A stretch of 64,000 nt of DNA from Paenibacillus macerans (GTDB taxonomy: Bacteria; Bacillota; Bacilli; Paenibacillales; Paenibacillaceae): positions 310,001 to 374,000 of the forward strand of contig NZ_JAMBOE010000004.1 of the NCBI RefSeq assembly GCF_023715465.1, given 5' to 3'. The position numbers and the translations under genes were made by a program. The notes beneath the pieces are model-generated. The model made no database searches, was not told the origin of the DNA, and saw nothing but the letters and a program-made list of their open reading frames with translations. Shown piece by piece: positions 52,008 to 60,301 of the stretch (positions are counted from its first letter, which is position 1; each line of letters starts with the position of its first letter).

Positions 52008-52372
52008 AGGTAAAATAAACCCGGAAATAACAACGTGTTTCTGTGAACTTTCTGTGAATTAGAAAAACCTCGCCGCTGGCGAGGTCTTTTGCCCGCGCAA
52101 TCCCAAACCTTGGATGCGCAGGATGGTCTAACGGACACCAGCGACCTTATCCGCCCATTTCCCGGGTATTTCCCAGCCTAACGGACACAGGCGGCCTTAT
52201 TTCGCTCTAAACACGTTCATCCATGACGATTTGAGGTAAATAAGGTCTTCTGTGTCCGTTTACATTCTGCTAACCTCCGTTTTTTCGCAAATAACGGCTC
52301 TGGTGTCCCTTACCTTAGCCCCCAGACTCATCCTCTTCTCCTCCCTCGGAATTTTTCTACTTTCTGATATGT
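52008..52372. repeat. Intergenic region with TAACGGACAC-type inverted repeats
   Basis: After the rpoN terminator, units with TAACGGACACAGGCGGCCTT and the inverse arms ending GTGTCCGTTTA lie between about 52128 and 52265. A partial arm, GGTGTCC, follows near 52305. There is no gene. The design (TAACGG arm, CTTATTT or TAAATAAG core) is like that at 14.75-14.95 kb with a different arm sequence. Confidence 0.5.
52061..52100 (+). terminator. Terminator of rpoN (copy 2 of a repeated hairpin)
   Basis: Stem ACCTCGCC/GGCGAGGT (52067-52085) is followed by CTTTT. The hairpin and its flank GAAAAACC...TTTGCCCG-GCAA are nearly identical to 14616-14655. Confidence 0.65.
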
Positions 52373-52373
52373 T

Positions 52374-52402
52374 GAAAAAGCCTGCAAAGTGCAGGCTTTT
52401 CC
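52374..52402 (-). terminator. Terminator of the sigma-O/RsoA-like operon
   Basis: On the minus strand AAAAGCCTGCA pairs with TGCAGGCTTTTT around CTT. It lies 15 bp after the stop of the RsoA-like gene. Confidence 0.8.
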
Positions 52403-52416
52403 GTATCCTAGCGCCC

Positions 52417-52638
52417 TCAGTCCTTCCGCTCCTTGATCATCTCCAGAAACTCGAGAATGATATCGGAAACGGCGTCTTCTTCAGACATATGGATAAACTT
52501 GCTTGTATGCAAAATGTCGCCTTTAAACAACTCAATCAGCTTTAACGTCGATTCGGGATCATTTTCCCTTGCTTTGCGCAGCAAATTCAGGAACTCTTCA
52601 TCATCCGGGACAACTCTTTGATCATCTTTCGTTTCCAT
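52417..52638 (-). CDS. RsoA-like co-sigma protein (HTH_16/region-2-like)
   Basis: The 73-residue protein (EEFLNLLRKARENDPESTLK, LIELFKGDILHTSKFIHMSE, DAVSDIILEFLEMIKE) has the look of the short helical domain at the N-terminus of sigma-70 region 2 and of B. subtilis RsoA. RsoA and sigma-O form a two-part sigma factor. The gene starts inside the sigma-O-like gene (52-bp overlap, AAGGGG upstream of its ATG), so the two are made together. The name is inferred from layout and general resemblance, not from alignment. Confidence 0.65.
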   Translation of the reverse strand: METKDDQRVVPDDEEFLNLLRKARENDPESTLKLIELFKGDILHTSKFIHMSEEDAVSDIILEFLEMIKERKD

Positions 52639-52931
52639 TTGTTCACCCCTTGTTGAGTCATATTCAACTCGCGGGCGACTTCCCCCTCTGTTTTGTCCTG
52701 TAGAAAGAGTTTGTAGATGATCGTTTTCCCCGTATCGGAAGGAAGCGCACTGATCAACTGTCTCACAACGATTTTGTTATCAGAAGATGAGGTGAAGCAG
52801 GTTACGGCCGGCTCGACTCCATTGAACGAACATTCCCGTTTTCTCACAGTCTTGGCTTTGTACTGAATCCTCCAAGCGATCCGATAAACTTCTTTGCGAT
52901 ATTGCTCGTACACGGTGTGTTGTTCTTTCAT
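52587..52931 (-). CDS. Sigma-O-like protein with region-4 helix-turn-helix
   Basis: The 114-residue protein ends in a sigma region-4-type helix-turn-helix (LPSDTGKTIIYKLFLQDKTE, then VARELNMTQQGVNKWKRKM) that should read -35 elements. It is shorter than B. subtilis SigO. The RsoA-like partner overlaps its 3' end and a YvrJ-like gene is divergent, the same three families that are linked in B. subtilis. Its promoter carries the shared GGTTGTA-N13-AATTTCCCTATA motif, which suggests autoregulation. A close paralogue lies at 40934-41278. Confidence 0.75.
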   Translation of the reverse strand: MKEQHTVYEQYRKEVYRIAWRIQYKAKTVRKRECSFNGVEPAVTCFTSSSDNKIVVRQLISALPSDTGKTIIYKLFLQDKTEGEVARELNMTQQGVNKWKRKMIKELSRMMKSS

Positions 52932-52964
52932 AACTACTTCCCCCTTTCATTTTCATCTTCTATA

Positions 52965-52996
52965 TATAGGGAAATTTTGGGCTATTATATACAACC
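52965..52996 (-). promoter_or_regulatory. Sigma-O-type promoter of the sigma-O/RsoA-like operon
   Basis: On the minus strand GGTTGTA (52996-52990), 13 bases, then AATTTCCCTATA (52976-52965), 33 bases before the start codon. Confidence 0.68.
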
Positions 52997-53041
52997 ATAA
53001 TTATAAAGCTAATTATTATTATAACATTTTTTCTAATTATT

Positions 53042-53073
53042 GGTTGTATTTTATCCAAATAAATTTCTCTATA
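53042..53073 (+). promoter_or_regulatory. Sigma-O-type promoter of the YvrJ-like gene
   Basis: GGTTGTA (53042-53048), 13 bases, then AATTTCTCTATA (53062-53073), 37 bases before the start codon. It is divergent from the matching promoter at 52965-52996. Confidence 0.68.
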
Positions 53074-53110
53074 TTAGTGAAAGGCCCAAAAAATCAAAGG
53101 AGGTATTAGC

Positions 53111-53326
53111 ATGCAAGTTGCGGATATCGTGTCGTTGGTTGCCAATGTCGGGTTTCCTGTAACGCTGTGCTTCATTCTGATCAAGTATGTGCTGCAGACC
53201 GTCGGCGATAAATTGGGCAAAATCGAAACCTCTCTAGAAGAGCTTTCCGAGCAGGTGCAGCAGTTGGAAAGCATGGTGGACAATGAAAAAACGGGAAACG
53301 CGTTCTCCACGAAAAAAATAATCTAG
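53111..53326 (+). CDS. YvrJ-family small membrane protein
   Basis: The 71-residue protein has a single hydrophobic segment (IVSLVANVGFPVTLCFILIK) containing the NVGFP motif of the YvrJ family, then a helical coiled tail (KLGKIETSLEELSEQVQQLE). In B. subtilis yvrJ belongs to the sigma-O/RsoA regulon; here it is divergent from such genes and shares their promoter motif. Holin-like BhlA peptides look similar and are the alternative. AAAGGAGG lies 7 bases before the ATG. Confidence 0.75.
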   Translation: MQVADIVSLVANVGFPVTLCFILIKYVLQTVGDKLGKIETSLEELSEQVQQLESMVDNEKTGNAFSTKKII

Positions 53327-53443
53327 CAAACTTTCAGACATCCGGACTGGAAAGGTTGTACCGCCGGGGCGGCTATAAGCTGCCCCTTATTATACATATT
53401 CCCGGTTGCTCCATTTTAGAACGTTCGTCCAATGATTTTGACA

Positions 53444-53482
53444 GAAAAAAATCCCGCCAAGGCTCCCATAGCCGGCGGGACA
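53444..53482 (-). terminator. Terminator of the dehydrogenase gene at 53487
   Basis: On the minus strand TCCCGCC pairs with GGCGGGA, with an inner GGCT/AGCC pairing, and TTTTTTT follows. Confidence 0.75.
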
Positions 53483-53486
53483 GAAA

Positions 53487-54485
53487 TTACGCTTGTTTCT
53501 CAAACGGATAACGCAGTCCCCACGGTTCGCGGATTTTGTCAAGCAGGCGCATGATGGCCAGCGATTCGTCCAGCGGGATTTCCGCGCTTTCGGTCAGCCC
53601 GGCGCTCAAGGCCCGTCCGACCTCCTCCGCTTCAAACACATATCCCTTCGTTTTACGGTCGTCGACGAACGTTTCCGCTTCTTCCCCATCCGCGTACAAG
53701 GTGGCGGTTTTGGCGTTTAAGAAGCCAGGGATGTATATTTTCCCGTGGGTGCCGTGAATGTACGCTTCATTGCCGATCGCCAGCCGGACGGCTCCGTTCA
53801 GGGAGGCGATTTTGCCGTCCTCATAGGTAAGCAGCACGGAAAAATGCTCGTCCACTCCAGTTTCCCCCAGGTGAGCCGTGCTTTGGATGCGCTGCGGATT
53901 GGCGCCCAGCACCATCGCGGCGAAGGAAACCGGATAAATGCCCGCATCCAGCAACGCGCCCCCGCCCAAATCCGGATTGAGCAACCGGCCGGCCGGATTC
54001 CAGTCCACACGGAAGCCGAAGTCGGCTTTCACCAGACGCACCTCACCGATCCGCCCGGCGTCCAGCCACTCCCGAACCTGGCGAATCGCAGGCAGAAACC
54101 GCGTCCACATCGCTTCCATCATAAAGAGCTTGCGTTCCCGCGCGTAAGCGATGAGCTCCTCCAGCTCGGCGCTGTTCACCGTAAATGGCTTTTCGCACAA
54201 AACCGCTTTGCCGGCCCGCAGCGCCAGCATGACATTGTCCTTGTGCAAAGGATGCGGAGTGGCCACATAAACCGCGTCCACGTTCGCGTCCGCCAGGAGC
54301 TCTTCATAACTGCCGTAAGCCTGCGGGATACGGTATTTATCCGCAAACGCCTTGGCCTTTTCCAGCGAACGAGATCCTATTGCGTATGCTTCCCCATTCC
54401 CGGCATGGGCCAGATCCTCCACAAATTGCTCGGCAATCCAGCCTGACGCCATAATGCCCCACTTGATTTTCGCCGTATCTCCCAC
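53487..54485 (-). CDS. Gfo/Idh/MocA-family oxidoreductase (dihydrodiol dehydrogenase-like)
   Basis: The 332-residue protein has the Rossmann motif IMASGWIAEQFVEDL, ATPHPLHKDNVMLALRAGKA, the catalytic CEKPFTVN near residue 98 and the C-terminal GGGALLDAGIYPVSFA. The GIYPVSFA ending places it with trans-dihydrodiol/D-xylose dehydrogenase-like members rather than with the three paralogues at 22-28 kb. It is a single gene. The start at 54485 follows GGAGGGG. Confidence 0.88.
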   Translation of the reverse strand: MGDTAKIKWGIMASGWIAEQFVEDLAHAGNGEAYAIGSRSLEKAKAFADKYRIPQAYGSYEELLADANVDAVYVATPHPLHKDNVMLALRAGKAVLCEKPFTVNSAELEELIAYARERKLFMMEAMWTRFLPAIRQVREWLDAGRIGEVRLVKADFGFRVDWNPAGRLLNPDLGGGALLDAGIYPVSFAAMVLGANPQRIQSTAHLGETGVDEHFSVLLTYEDGKIASLNGAVRLAIGNEAYIHGTHGKIYIPGFLNAKTATLYADGEEAETFVDDRKTKGYVFEAEEVGRALSAGLTESAEIPLDESLAIMRLLDKIREPWGLRYPFEKQA

Positions 54486-54743
54486 TTGCCAATCCCCTCC
54501 TGAGCCAAACGATTCATTTTCTCCATGATTATACTCTTTTCGAAAGACGCAAGGAAATCACCTGCATATATCTGAAAGGAAAATCCAAAAAATAGATTCC
54601 AAATATTGATATTGTTACTTAATAAGGATATTATTGGATATAGATGCGGCCGGAGGTGCACATCTGGAAGCGCATCCAACGGTGGGAGCAGTATACGTTT
54701 TTGACCCACCGAAAAATCTCGTTGGAGAAAGGATGGATGTGAT

Positions 54744-55415
54744 TTGAAAAAAGCCCTAGCCCTCATTTTGTCCAGTGTAATTTTGGTAGCGCTATCAGGA
54801 ATATCGCCAGCGAAAGCCGCGTCCCCGATCGTCGTCAACTCAACGATTCTAGTGAAAGCGGGGGAAACGTTTGACGGGAAAGGCCAGACTTATGTGGCGA
54901 ATCCCGACACCTTGGGGGACGGCGGCCAAGGCGAAAATCAGAAACCGATTTTCAAATTGGAGAACAACGCTACCCTGAAAAACGTCTATATCGGCGCACC
55001 GGGCGCCGACGGCGTGCACGTGTACGGCAACGGCACCATCTCAAACGTGACCTGGCTTGACGTAGGCGAAGACGCTCTGACACTCAAAAAGTCCGGCACG
55101 GTCAATATTACCGGCGGCGGAGCGTATAAAGCTTACGACAAAGTGTTCCAGGCCAACGCGGCCGGCACGATCAACATAAAGAACTTCAAAGCTAACGACA
55201 TCGGCAAATTAGCCCGGCAAAACGGCGGCACTTCGTATAAAGTAGTGTTCACGCTGGATAATTCGGACATTTCCGATGTGAAGGACTCCATTTTCAGAAC
55301 GGACAGCAAATCGAGCACGGCCAAAATCACAAACACGCGGTATCATAATGTACCCACACTGTTCAAAGGGTTTGCTTCCGGCAACACCAGCCAGTCCGGC
55401 AATACGAAATATTAG
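54744..55415 (+). CDS. Secreted pectate lyase, PL3 family
   Basis: The 223-residue protein has a signal peptide ending near PAKA-ASPI (residue 25) and a small parallel beta-helix domain typical of PL3 ([49 protein letters not shown] with the Ca-binding Asp/Glu; [16 protein letters not shown]). It cleaves polygalacturonate outside the cell by beta-elimination, giving the unsaturated ends that GH105 enzymes remove. The start is TTG at 54744; AAAGGATGG lies upstream. Confidence 0.9.
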   Translation: MKKALALILSSVILVALSGISPAKAASPIVVNSTILVKAGETFDGKGQTYVANPDTLGDGGQGENQKPIFKLENNATLKNVYIGAPGADGVHVYGNGTISNVTWLDVGEDALTLKKSGTVNITGGGAYKAYDKVFQANAAGTINIKNFKANDIGKLARQNGGTSYKVVFTLDNSDISDVKDSIFRTDSKSSTAKITNTRYHNVPTLFKGFASGNTSQSGNTKY

Positions 55416-55682
55416 AAGCGGCTCCCCCCACTGCGTTTTTGTAAAGATCCCGGGAATAACGACAAAAAAGGGCCTTATTTTCCCGAAAAAAGGGGCCCTG
55501 CAGAAATAGAGGAATTTATTGCCCCTATTTGAGTAATGTGAGGGTAACCAGGTGCTTTTTCCCATCCTAGTCCCAGAATAACGACATAAATTTCCTCTAT
55601 TTTGCGCAGGAGCGAGCAAATCTCGAAAATAACGGTACAAATTGTCCCTATTTCCAAAAGGGGGCGGGGTTTGCGCAAAAAG
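55416..55682. repeat. Four AATAG-type intergenic palindromes
   Basis: Imperfect palindromes near 55451-55484, 55502-55533, 55573-55604 and 55625-55657 share an ATAACGACA or ATAGAGGAA left arm and a CCTCTATTT or GTCCCTATTT right arm. There is no gene. The tract lies between two convergent genes. Confidence 0.6.
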
Positions 55683-55717
55683 GGACCGCCGGAGCGAATT
55701 CCTCCGGCGGTCTTTCC
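55683..55717. terminator. Bidirectional terminator
   Basis: GACCGCCGGA pairs with TCCGGCGGTC. TTT follows on the plus strand and TTTTT on the minus strand. It serves the minus-strand esterase gene. Confidence 0.75.
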
Positions 55718-55726
55718 GATCAGAAA

Positions 55727-56350
55727 TTACACCTCGGTGGCTTTGATCCAGGCATCCGCGATCAGGCCGTGTCCCGCTGCCGAAGGATGGACGCCATCCG
55801 CCGCCCAGTAAGCCGGCTTAGCTTTGGCGGATGCCGCCGCAAACAAGCCGTCGAGCGGAACGAGGATCGCTTCAAATTCGCGGGCGAGCTCGCGCGTGAT
55901 GGCGATTTTCGGATCAAGGTCAACGCGCCACTGTTTGCGGTCCTCCGGAACCGGCAGCACAAACGGCTCCAGCAAAATCAGCTTGGCATCCAACCGCTTC
56001 TTGGTGCGTTCCAAAATGCTGCGATAAGACGCCTCAAACTGCTCTGCGGTTGTCTCGTCGTTGGAATCGTACCCCCGCCAGGTGTCGTTAATGCCGATCA
56101 GAATCGATACCCAAGTTGGCTTGAGGTCAAGGCAATCCCGGTCCCAGCGGTTTTTCAAATCGATGGCCCGGTTCCCGCTAATGCCGCGATTTACAAAAGC
56201 AAGGTTTTTCTCCGGGAACAAATGTCCCAACCGCGAGGCCACCATCAGCGGATAACCGAGGCCCAGCGATGCGCTGTCTTCGTAATTTCTCCCGCAGTCG
56301 GTAATGCTGTCTCCCTGAAACAATACAACGTCGTTCTCCTTAAAAATCAT
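55727..56350 (-). CDS. SGNH/GDSL-family hydrolase (esterase)
   Basis: The 207-residue protein has all four SGNH blocks: GDSIT (Ser near residue 15), the block II Gly in NRGISGNRA, GINDTW (block III Asn), and DGVHPSAAGH with the Asp-x-x-His pair. There is no signal peptide. It is similar in size and motifs to rhamnogalacturonan acetylesterase-type enzymes and could deacetylate imported oligosaccharides, which would fit the pectate lyase 0.3 kb away. Other acyl esters are possible. Confidence 0.88.
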   Translation of the reverse strand: MIFKENDVVLFQGDSITDCGRNYEDSASLGLGYPLMVASRLGHLFPEKNLAFVNRGISGNRAIDLKNRWDRDCLDLKPTWVSILIGINDTWRGYDSNDETTAEQFEASYRSILERTKKRLDAKLILLEPFVLPVPEDRKQWRVDLDPKIAITRELAREFEAILVPLDGLFAAASAKAKPAYWAADGVHPSAAGHGLIADAWIKATEV

Positions 56351-56547
56351 GTGTGACTGTTACTCCTTTCGTTTCCCCAAGGTTAGTCCGGCTTTCGGAG
56401 CGGATTTTATGTAAGCGTTGTCGATTCTGGGCTAGCAAACCGCCCGCTGTCGTACGCATATATTATAAGCCATTTGCCGGCTTGCCGGAATACGGCGAAT
56501 ATCGGACAATTCTGGGCGGTTGCCGGGCAACCGCCGGTGCGATCGCC

Positions 56548-57993
56548 CTATTCTTCCGCAGCTGCGGCGGCAATCGCAAACGTCACTACCGCTCCACCGT
56601 CCTCCGCGTTGCCGGCCTTAATCCACCCCCCATGGCTTTCAACGAGCCGCTTGGCGATATAAAGGCCCAGGCCGGAGTTGCCTTCCGCCTGCCCGCGCGC
56701 TTTGTCGGCCCGGTAAAAACGTTCAAACACCTTTTTCTCCTCTCCAGGGTTAAAACCGGGACCGGTATCCCGAATCTGAAAAAGGAGTTGCTCCGCCGCA
56801 GCTTTGAGGTCAACTTCAATCCGCCCGGCTTTCGGAGTGTAAGAAATACTGTTGGAGATAATATTGCCGAGGATCCGCTCCAGCTTCTCCGTATCGATCC
56901 GGTATTTCCCCCCGGCCCCTTCCGGGTGAAAGAGCAGGCGAATCCCCTTGTCCTCGGCGGCCGGCTCGAATTGCTCCACCAGTTTTTCGGTCCAGGGGAC
57001 AAGCTCCACCGGCGAGACGTTAAGCCGCCCTTCGAACCATTCCAGCTCGGCGCTGTATTGGAGTTGGCGCACGAGCCCGGCGCTTTTTTGGGCATTGTCG
57101 TGGATCACCGAAAGATAACGGCGCTGCTTATTATCCGCGGCCCCGGATTCCAGCAAAGCTTCGGCATAACCTGAAATGAGCGATATCGGCGTTTTCAGAT
57201 CGTGGGCCAGCGCTTCGATCATTTCGGCTTTTTCCCGCTCCAGCCGCCACTGCGCGGACAAGGAAGAGCGAAGCTCCTCCTGCATTTGCGCGAACGCGGC
57301 GCATAATTGGCCAAGTTCATTGCCGGAGCGGTACTCAATCGTGAAGTCCAAATCCTTGTCGGCAATTTTGCGGGACGCCTGCATCAGCATGCGGATCGGC
57401 TCGTTCATCCGCCCGGCGATTCGTCTAGCGAACAACAGCGTAAACAGCAGGATGTAAAAAAACGGCGACAGCAAAATAGCGATGTAAACGGCCGCCAGCC
57501 AGCCGCGGCCTTCGGCGTACGTCGGGCTCAGCGTATAGGAAAGCAGGACAGCGCCCGAAATCCGCCCGTCCCCGCCGATCACCGGCACTGTCTGGACATA
57601 CCGGCCGCGGAGTCCGGTCACCGTGTTTAGCCCGTCGTACAATTTCCGTTTCCCTGCAAAAATTTGGTCGCGGAAAGTTCCATAGATATAGTTTCCCTCG
57701 CCGTCGACCACCTGATAAAGGAAGCCGGCTGCGGGCACTTTGGCTTCCAGCGCTTCCCTTCGGGACGGATCGAGCAAAGCCGTATTTTTCTCCCGGATGT
57801 ATTCCTTAATGCCCGGAATTTGCTTTTCGTAAAAGTTAGCCGGATAGACGCTGCTGTTCTCCATCCGGGTGAACAACAGGGCTCCAAATGCATAGGTGAT
57901 GGCGGTAGCCAGCAAGCTGAGCACCAGGATCAGCGCAAAGCCAAGGATAAACTGCGATTTCAGCGACCAATGGGCGATTTTTTTCATGTGCAT
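56548..57993 (-). CDS. Sensor histidine kinase of the immunity locus (LanK-like)
   Basis: The 481-residue protein has helix 1 (about 12-34, FILGFALILVLSLLATAITY), an extracellular domain (about 35-165), helix 2 (about 168-192), HAMP, and a HisKA domain with EALAHDLKTPISLISGY (phosphorylated His). The ATPase boxes are LERILGNIISNSISYTP and DTGPGFNP. The start is ATG 57993, 4 bp after the regulator's stop. It probably senses a bacteriocin or other wall-active peptide and signals to the response regulator upstream to raise transporter levels. Confidence 0.9.
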   Translation of the reverse strand: MHMKKIAHWSLKSQFILGFALILVLSLLATAITYAFGALLFTRMENSSVYPANFYEKQIPGIKEYIREKNTALLDPSRREALEAKVPAAGFLYQVVDGEGNYIYGTFRDQIFAGKRKLYDGLNTVTGLRGRYVQTVPVIGGDGRISGAVLLSYTLSPTYAEGRGWLAAVYIAILLSPFFYILLFTLLFARRIAGRMNEPIRMLMQASRKIADKDLDFTIEYRSGNELGQLCAAFAQMQEELRSSLSAQWRLEREKAEMIEALAHDLKTPISLISGYAEALLESGAADNKQRRYLSVIHDNAQKSAGLVRQLQYSAELEWFEGRLNVSPVELVPWTEKLVEQFEPAAEDKGIRLLFHPEGAGGKYRIDTEKLERILGNIISNSISYTPKAGRIEVDLKAAAEQLLFQIRDTGPGFNPGEEKKVFERFYRADKARGQAEGNSGLGLYIAKRLVESHGGWIKAGNAEDGGAVVTFAIAAAAAEE

Positions 57994-57997
57994 GTGC

Positions 57998-58732
57998 CTA
58001 CCCCTTATTCCATTTGTAGCCGATGCCCCATACGGTCTGGATATAGTCCCCGGACGGATCGGCCGCAGCCAGCTTGGCCCTGATTTTTTTGATATGTTCA
58101 ACGACGGTGGACGAGTCGCCTTCCGCATCCAGCCCCCAAATTCGTTCATACATCTGCTCCCTGGAAAAAACCTGCCCCGCGTGCAGCGCCAGCAGCTCAA
58201 CGATCTCGTATTCCCTCCGGGTCAGCGCCACCGGCTCGCCGCAAACCGTCACGGCCATGCCTTTCAGGTCGAGCTCCAGGTTCCGCCAGCGAAGAAGCGC
58301 CTGTGCGGCTTTTTCCGTACCGGCAGTGCCGGTGGTATCGGTAGTCCCCGCAGTGCCGGCGCTCTGTCTGGCGCGTTCCTCCCGGCGCAGGTTGGCCTCA
58401 ATGCGGGCGAGAAATTCCCGCAGGCCAAACGGCTTGACGATGTAATCATCGCCTCCGAGCGAAAAGCCCTTGACCCGGTCGTTTTCCGACTGCCGGGCGC
58501 TGACGAAAAGGATCGGACAGCGAACGGTGTCGCGGATCGCCCGGCACACGTCGAAGCCGTCCCGCCCCGGCATCATGATGTCCAAAATGACCAGATCGGG
58601 CTGCGAGTCCGCCAGCTCGATGCCACGGTCTCCGTCGTATGCAGCTAGCACGTTGTGCCCTCTTGCCGTCAGCTCGTCCGCCAGCAGCTCCACCATATCC
58701 CGTTCGTCGTCAACGATCAAAATCGTACTCAT
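57998..58732 (-). CDS. OmpR-family response regulator of the immunity locus
   Basis: The 244-residue protein starts at ATG 58732 (GGAGG 5 bases upstream) with MSTILIVDDERDMVELLADE. The receiver Asp is in LVILDIMMPG, with the Lys in YIVKPFGLREFLARIEANLR. A winged helix (about 150-240; LTRREYEIVELLALHAGQVF, YIQTVWGIGYKW) binds DNA. The linker between them is oddly long and built of Gly/Thr/Ala repeats (AGTAGTTDTTGTAGTE). It is followed by the kinase gene and preceded by the LanG-like permease gene (16 bp). Confidence 0.92.
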   Translation of the reverse strand: MSTILIVDDERDMVELLADELTARGHNVLAAYDGDRGIELADSQPDLVILDIMMPGRDGFDVCRAIRDTVRCPILFVSARQSENDRVKGFSLGGDDYIVKPFGLREFLARIEANLRREERARQSAGTAGTTDTTGTAGTEKAAQALLRWRNLELDLKGMAVTVCGEPVALTRREYEIVELLALHAGQVFSREQMYERIWGLDAEGDSSTVVEHIKKIRAKLAAADPSGDYIQTVWGIGYKWNKG

Positions 58733-58748
58733 CGCAACCTCCGCCAAT

Positions 58749-59540
58749 CTATTCGTAAGTTTTGCGTCCTTCCCAGCGGACAAACCATATTGTACCGCAG
58801 ATTGTGAGAACGATAAACGCGGCAAGTGCCAGCAGGAGGGCGGTGTTGGCCTGCCGGAGGTACAGCTCAAGGGCCATGGCGCCTTGCCCTTGCTGAAATT
58901 CCGGCTGTTGCTGCAGCAGCGGCAGCAGCGACAACCTGACCGGCCAGGCCCAGGGGACGAATGTCCAAATCCGCTCCCCGATGGCCGTGGCGCCGACGAT
59001 CGCGGCGAGCAGAAACCCCGCCCCGCCGGCCGCGGCGGAGGCGCCCATCCCGAAAGCGAGCGCCAGCCAGATGTGCAGCGCGCAAAGCGCCAGCGAGCCA
59101 AGCGCCGCATACGCCGCTCCCGCGAGAAAAAAGCCGGCATCGGCGTTGGCTATGCCAAGCAGCGTCCCCATGCCGATGACGAGCAGCAGCGTGGCCGCGA
59201 GGATGCCGCAGCCGATGGGCAGCGCCACCATCAGCAGCTTGCCCGCGTAGCTCAGCGTTCGCGGCTGCCGCCGCCCGAGCAGCCCGCTGAAGCGCCCGGC
59301 CTGCTCCTCCTGCATGGCGAGCATCCCGGACAGCAGGCCGATGGCAAGCGGCAGCGCGGAGGTAATCAATTGGAAAAACGCGTCGTACATCGAGTGCGCC
59401 AGCCCCGGCGCTAACGGCCGGCCCGAATAATACCATAGCAAGATTCCCGCGGCCAGCGGAGGCGCCGCGAACACGAGCCAGCGGTAACCGGTGCGCTTGG
59501 TGAGCAGCCAGTCGGCGCGAAGAATGCGCAGAAGAACCAT
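58749..59540 (-). CDS. ABC transporter permease, lantibiotic immunity type (LanG-like)
   Basis: The 263-residue membrane protein has about six helices and begins VLLRILRADWLLTKRTGYRW. It belongs to the EpiG/MutG-type permeases that, with a second permease and an ATPase, expel bacteriocins from the membrane. The start at 59540 is set by GGGAGGTG upstream and lies 2 bp after the stop of the paralogous permease gene. Assignment as G rather than E subunit is from gene order. Confidence 0.82.
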   Translation of the reverse strand: MVLLRILRADWLLTKRTGYRWLVFAAPPLAAGILLWYYSGRPLAPGLAHSMYDAFFQLITSALPLAIGLLSGMLAMQEEQAGRFSGLLGRRQPRTLSYAGKLLMVALPIGCGILAATLLLVIGMGTLLGIANADAGFFLAGAAYAALGSLALCALHIWLALAFGMGASAAAGGAGFLLAAIVGATAIGERIWTFVPWAWPVRLSLLPLLQQQPEFQQGQGAMALELYLRQANTALLLALAAFIVLTICGTIWFVRWEGRKTYE

Positions 59541-59542
59541 CG

Positions 59543-60301
59543 TTAACGCACCTCCCTGCGGCCGTACCACAGCACAGTCAGGAACAGGGTGATGGCCAAA
59601 AACGTGATAGCGGTCGCGAAACCGGCCGGGATGACGGCACCGCTAAGCAGCGGATCGCCGGCCGGCAGCGGGACGCCGTTCGGATGGACCCCGACGAGCG
59701 GGGCCATCAGGCGGGTCGGCCAGCTCCAGGGGACGAGCAGCCAGTACGGCTGCTGGGCCGCAAGAACGCCCGCGAACATCCCGGCCAAACCGAGCAGGAG
59801 CGAGACCGCCTGGCCCTTCCATGCCGCGACGAGCAGATGCAGCGGGATCAGGGCCGCGGACAGCAGCCAGATCACCGCGCTGGCCATGGCAATATCCGCG
59901 AAGGGGATCGGGCCATCGGCAATCAGCAGGCCTGCGATCAGGACCGACACGACCAGCACGCCGGTGGAAATCAGCGTGTGCCCGGCCAGAACGGCCGTTT
60001 TCGCCAGCCACAAACGCCGGGGCGAAACCGGGAGCGCCCGCAAGGAGCGTTCGGCGCCCGATTTTTTCTCGCGGGCTTCCGTCAGCCCGCACAACAGCGC
60101 GGTCCCGACCGGCACAAACAGCACCGGCCACCAGTTAAACACCATGAACAGCAGCGCGTCCCAGCCGCCGATACTCTGGTCAGGCATCAGCATTTTGACG
60201 ACGATCGCGTACAACACAAAGAACAAAGGAGCGCCGCAAGCCAGTTTTCTGGCAAAGGTGCGTTTGGATTTCAAAGTTTCCGCCCGAAGCAGGTTAAGCA
60301 T
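59543..60301 (-). CDS. ABC transporter permease, lantibiotic immunity type (LanE-like)
   Basis: The 252-residue membrane protein starts LNLLRAETLKSKRTFARKL and has six helices, with the subfamily features KKSGAERSLRALPVSPRRLW and WPTRLMAPLVGVHPNG. It forms a transporter with the ATPase encoded upstream, whose gene it overlaps by 8 bp, and the second permease. The start at 60301 follows AAGGAGGG. Confidence 0.83.
   Translation of the reverse strand: MLNLLRAETLKSKRTFARKLACGAPLFFVLYAIVVKMLMPDQSIGGWDALLFMVFNWWPVLFVPVGTALLCGLTEAREKKSGAERSLRALPVSPRRLWLAKTAVLAGHTLISTGVLVVSVLIAGLLIADGPIPFADIAMASAVIWLLSAALIPLHLLVAAWKGQAVSLLLGLAGMFAGVLAAQQPYWLLVPWSWPTRLMAPLVGVHPNGVPLPAGDPLLSGAVIPAGFATAITFLAITLFLTVLWYGRREVR

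Noticed and set aside
54655..54680. Possible catabolite-repression (cre) site TGGAAGCGCATCCA before the pectate lyase gene
   Set aside because: It is palindromic but differs from the cre consensus at three positions, so it was not listed as a feature.
58732..59140. N-terminal extension of the response regulator and similar long extensions of the kinase and permease frames
   Set aside because: The extensions read through upstream genes in a different frame; the starts at 58732, 57993, 59540 and 60301 have good ribosome sites.
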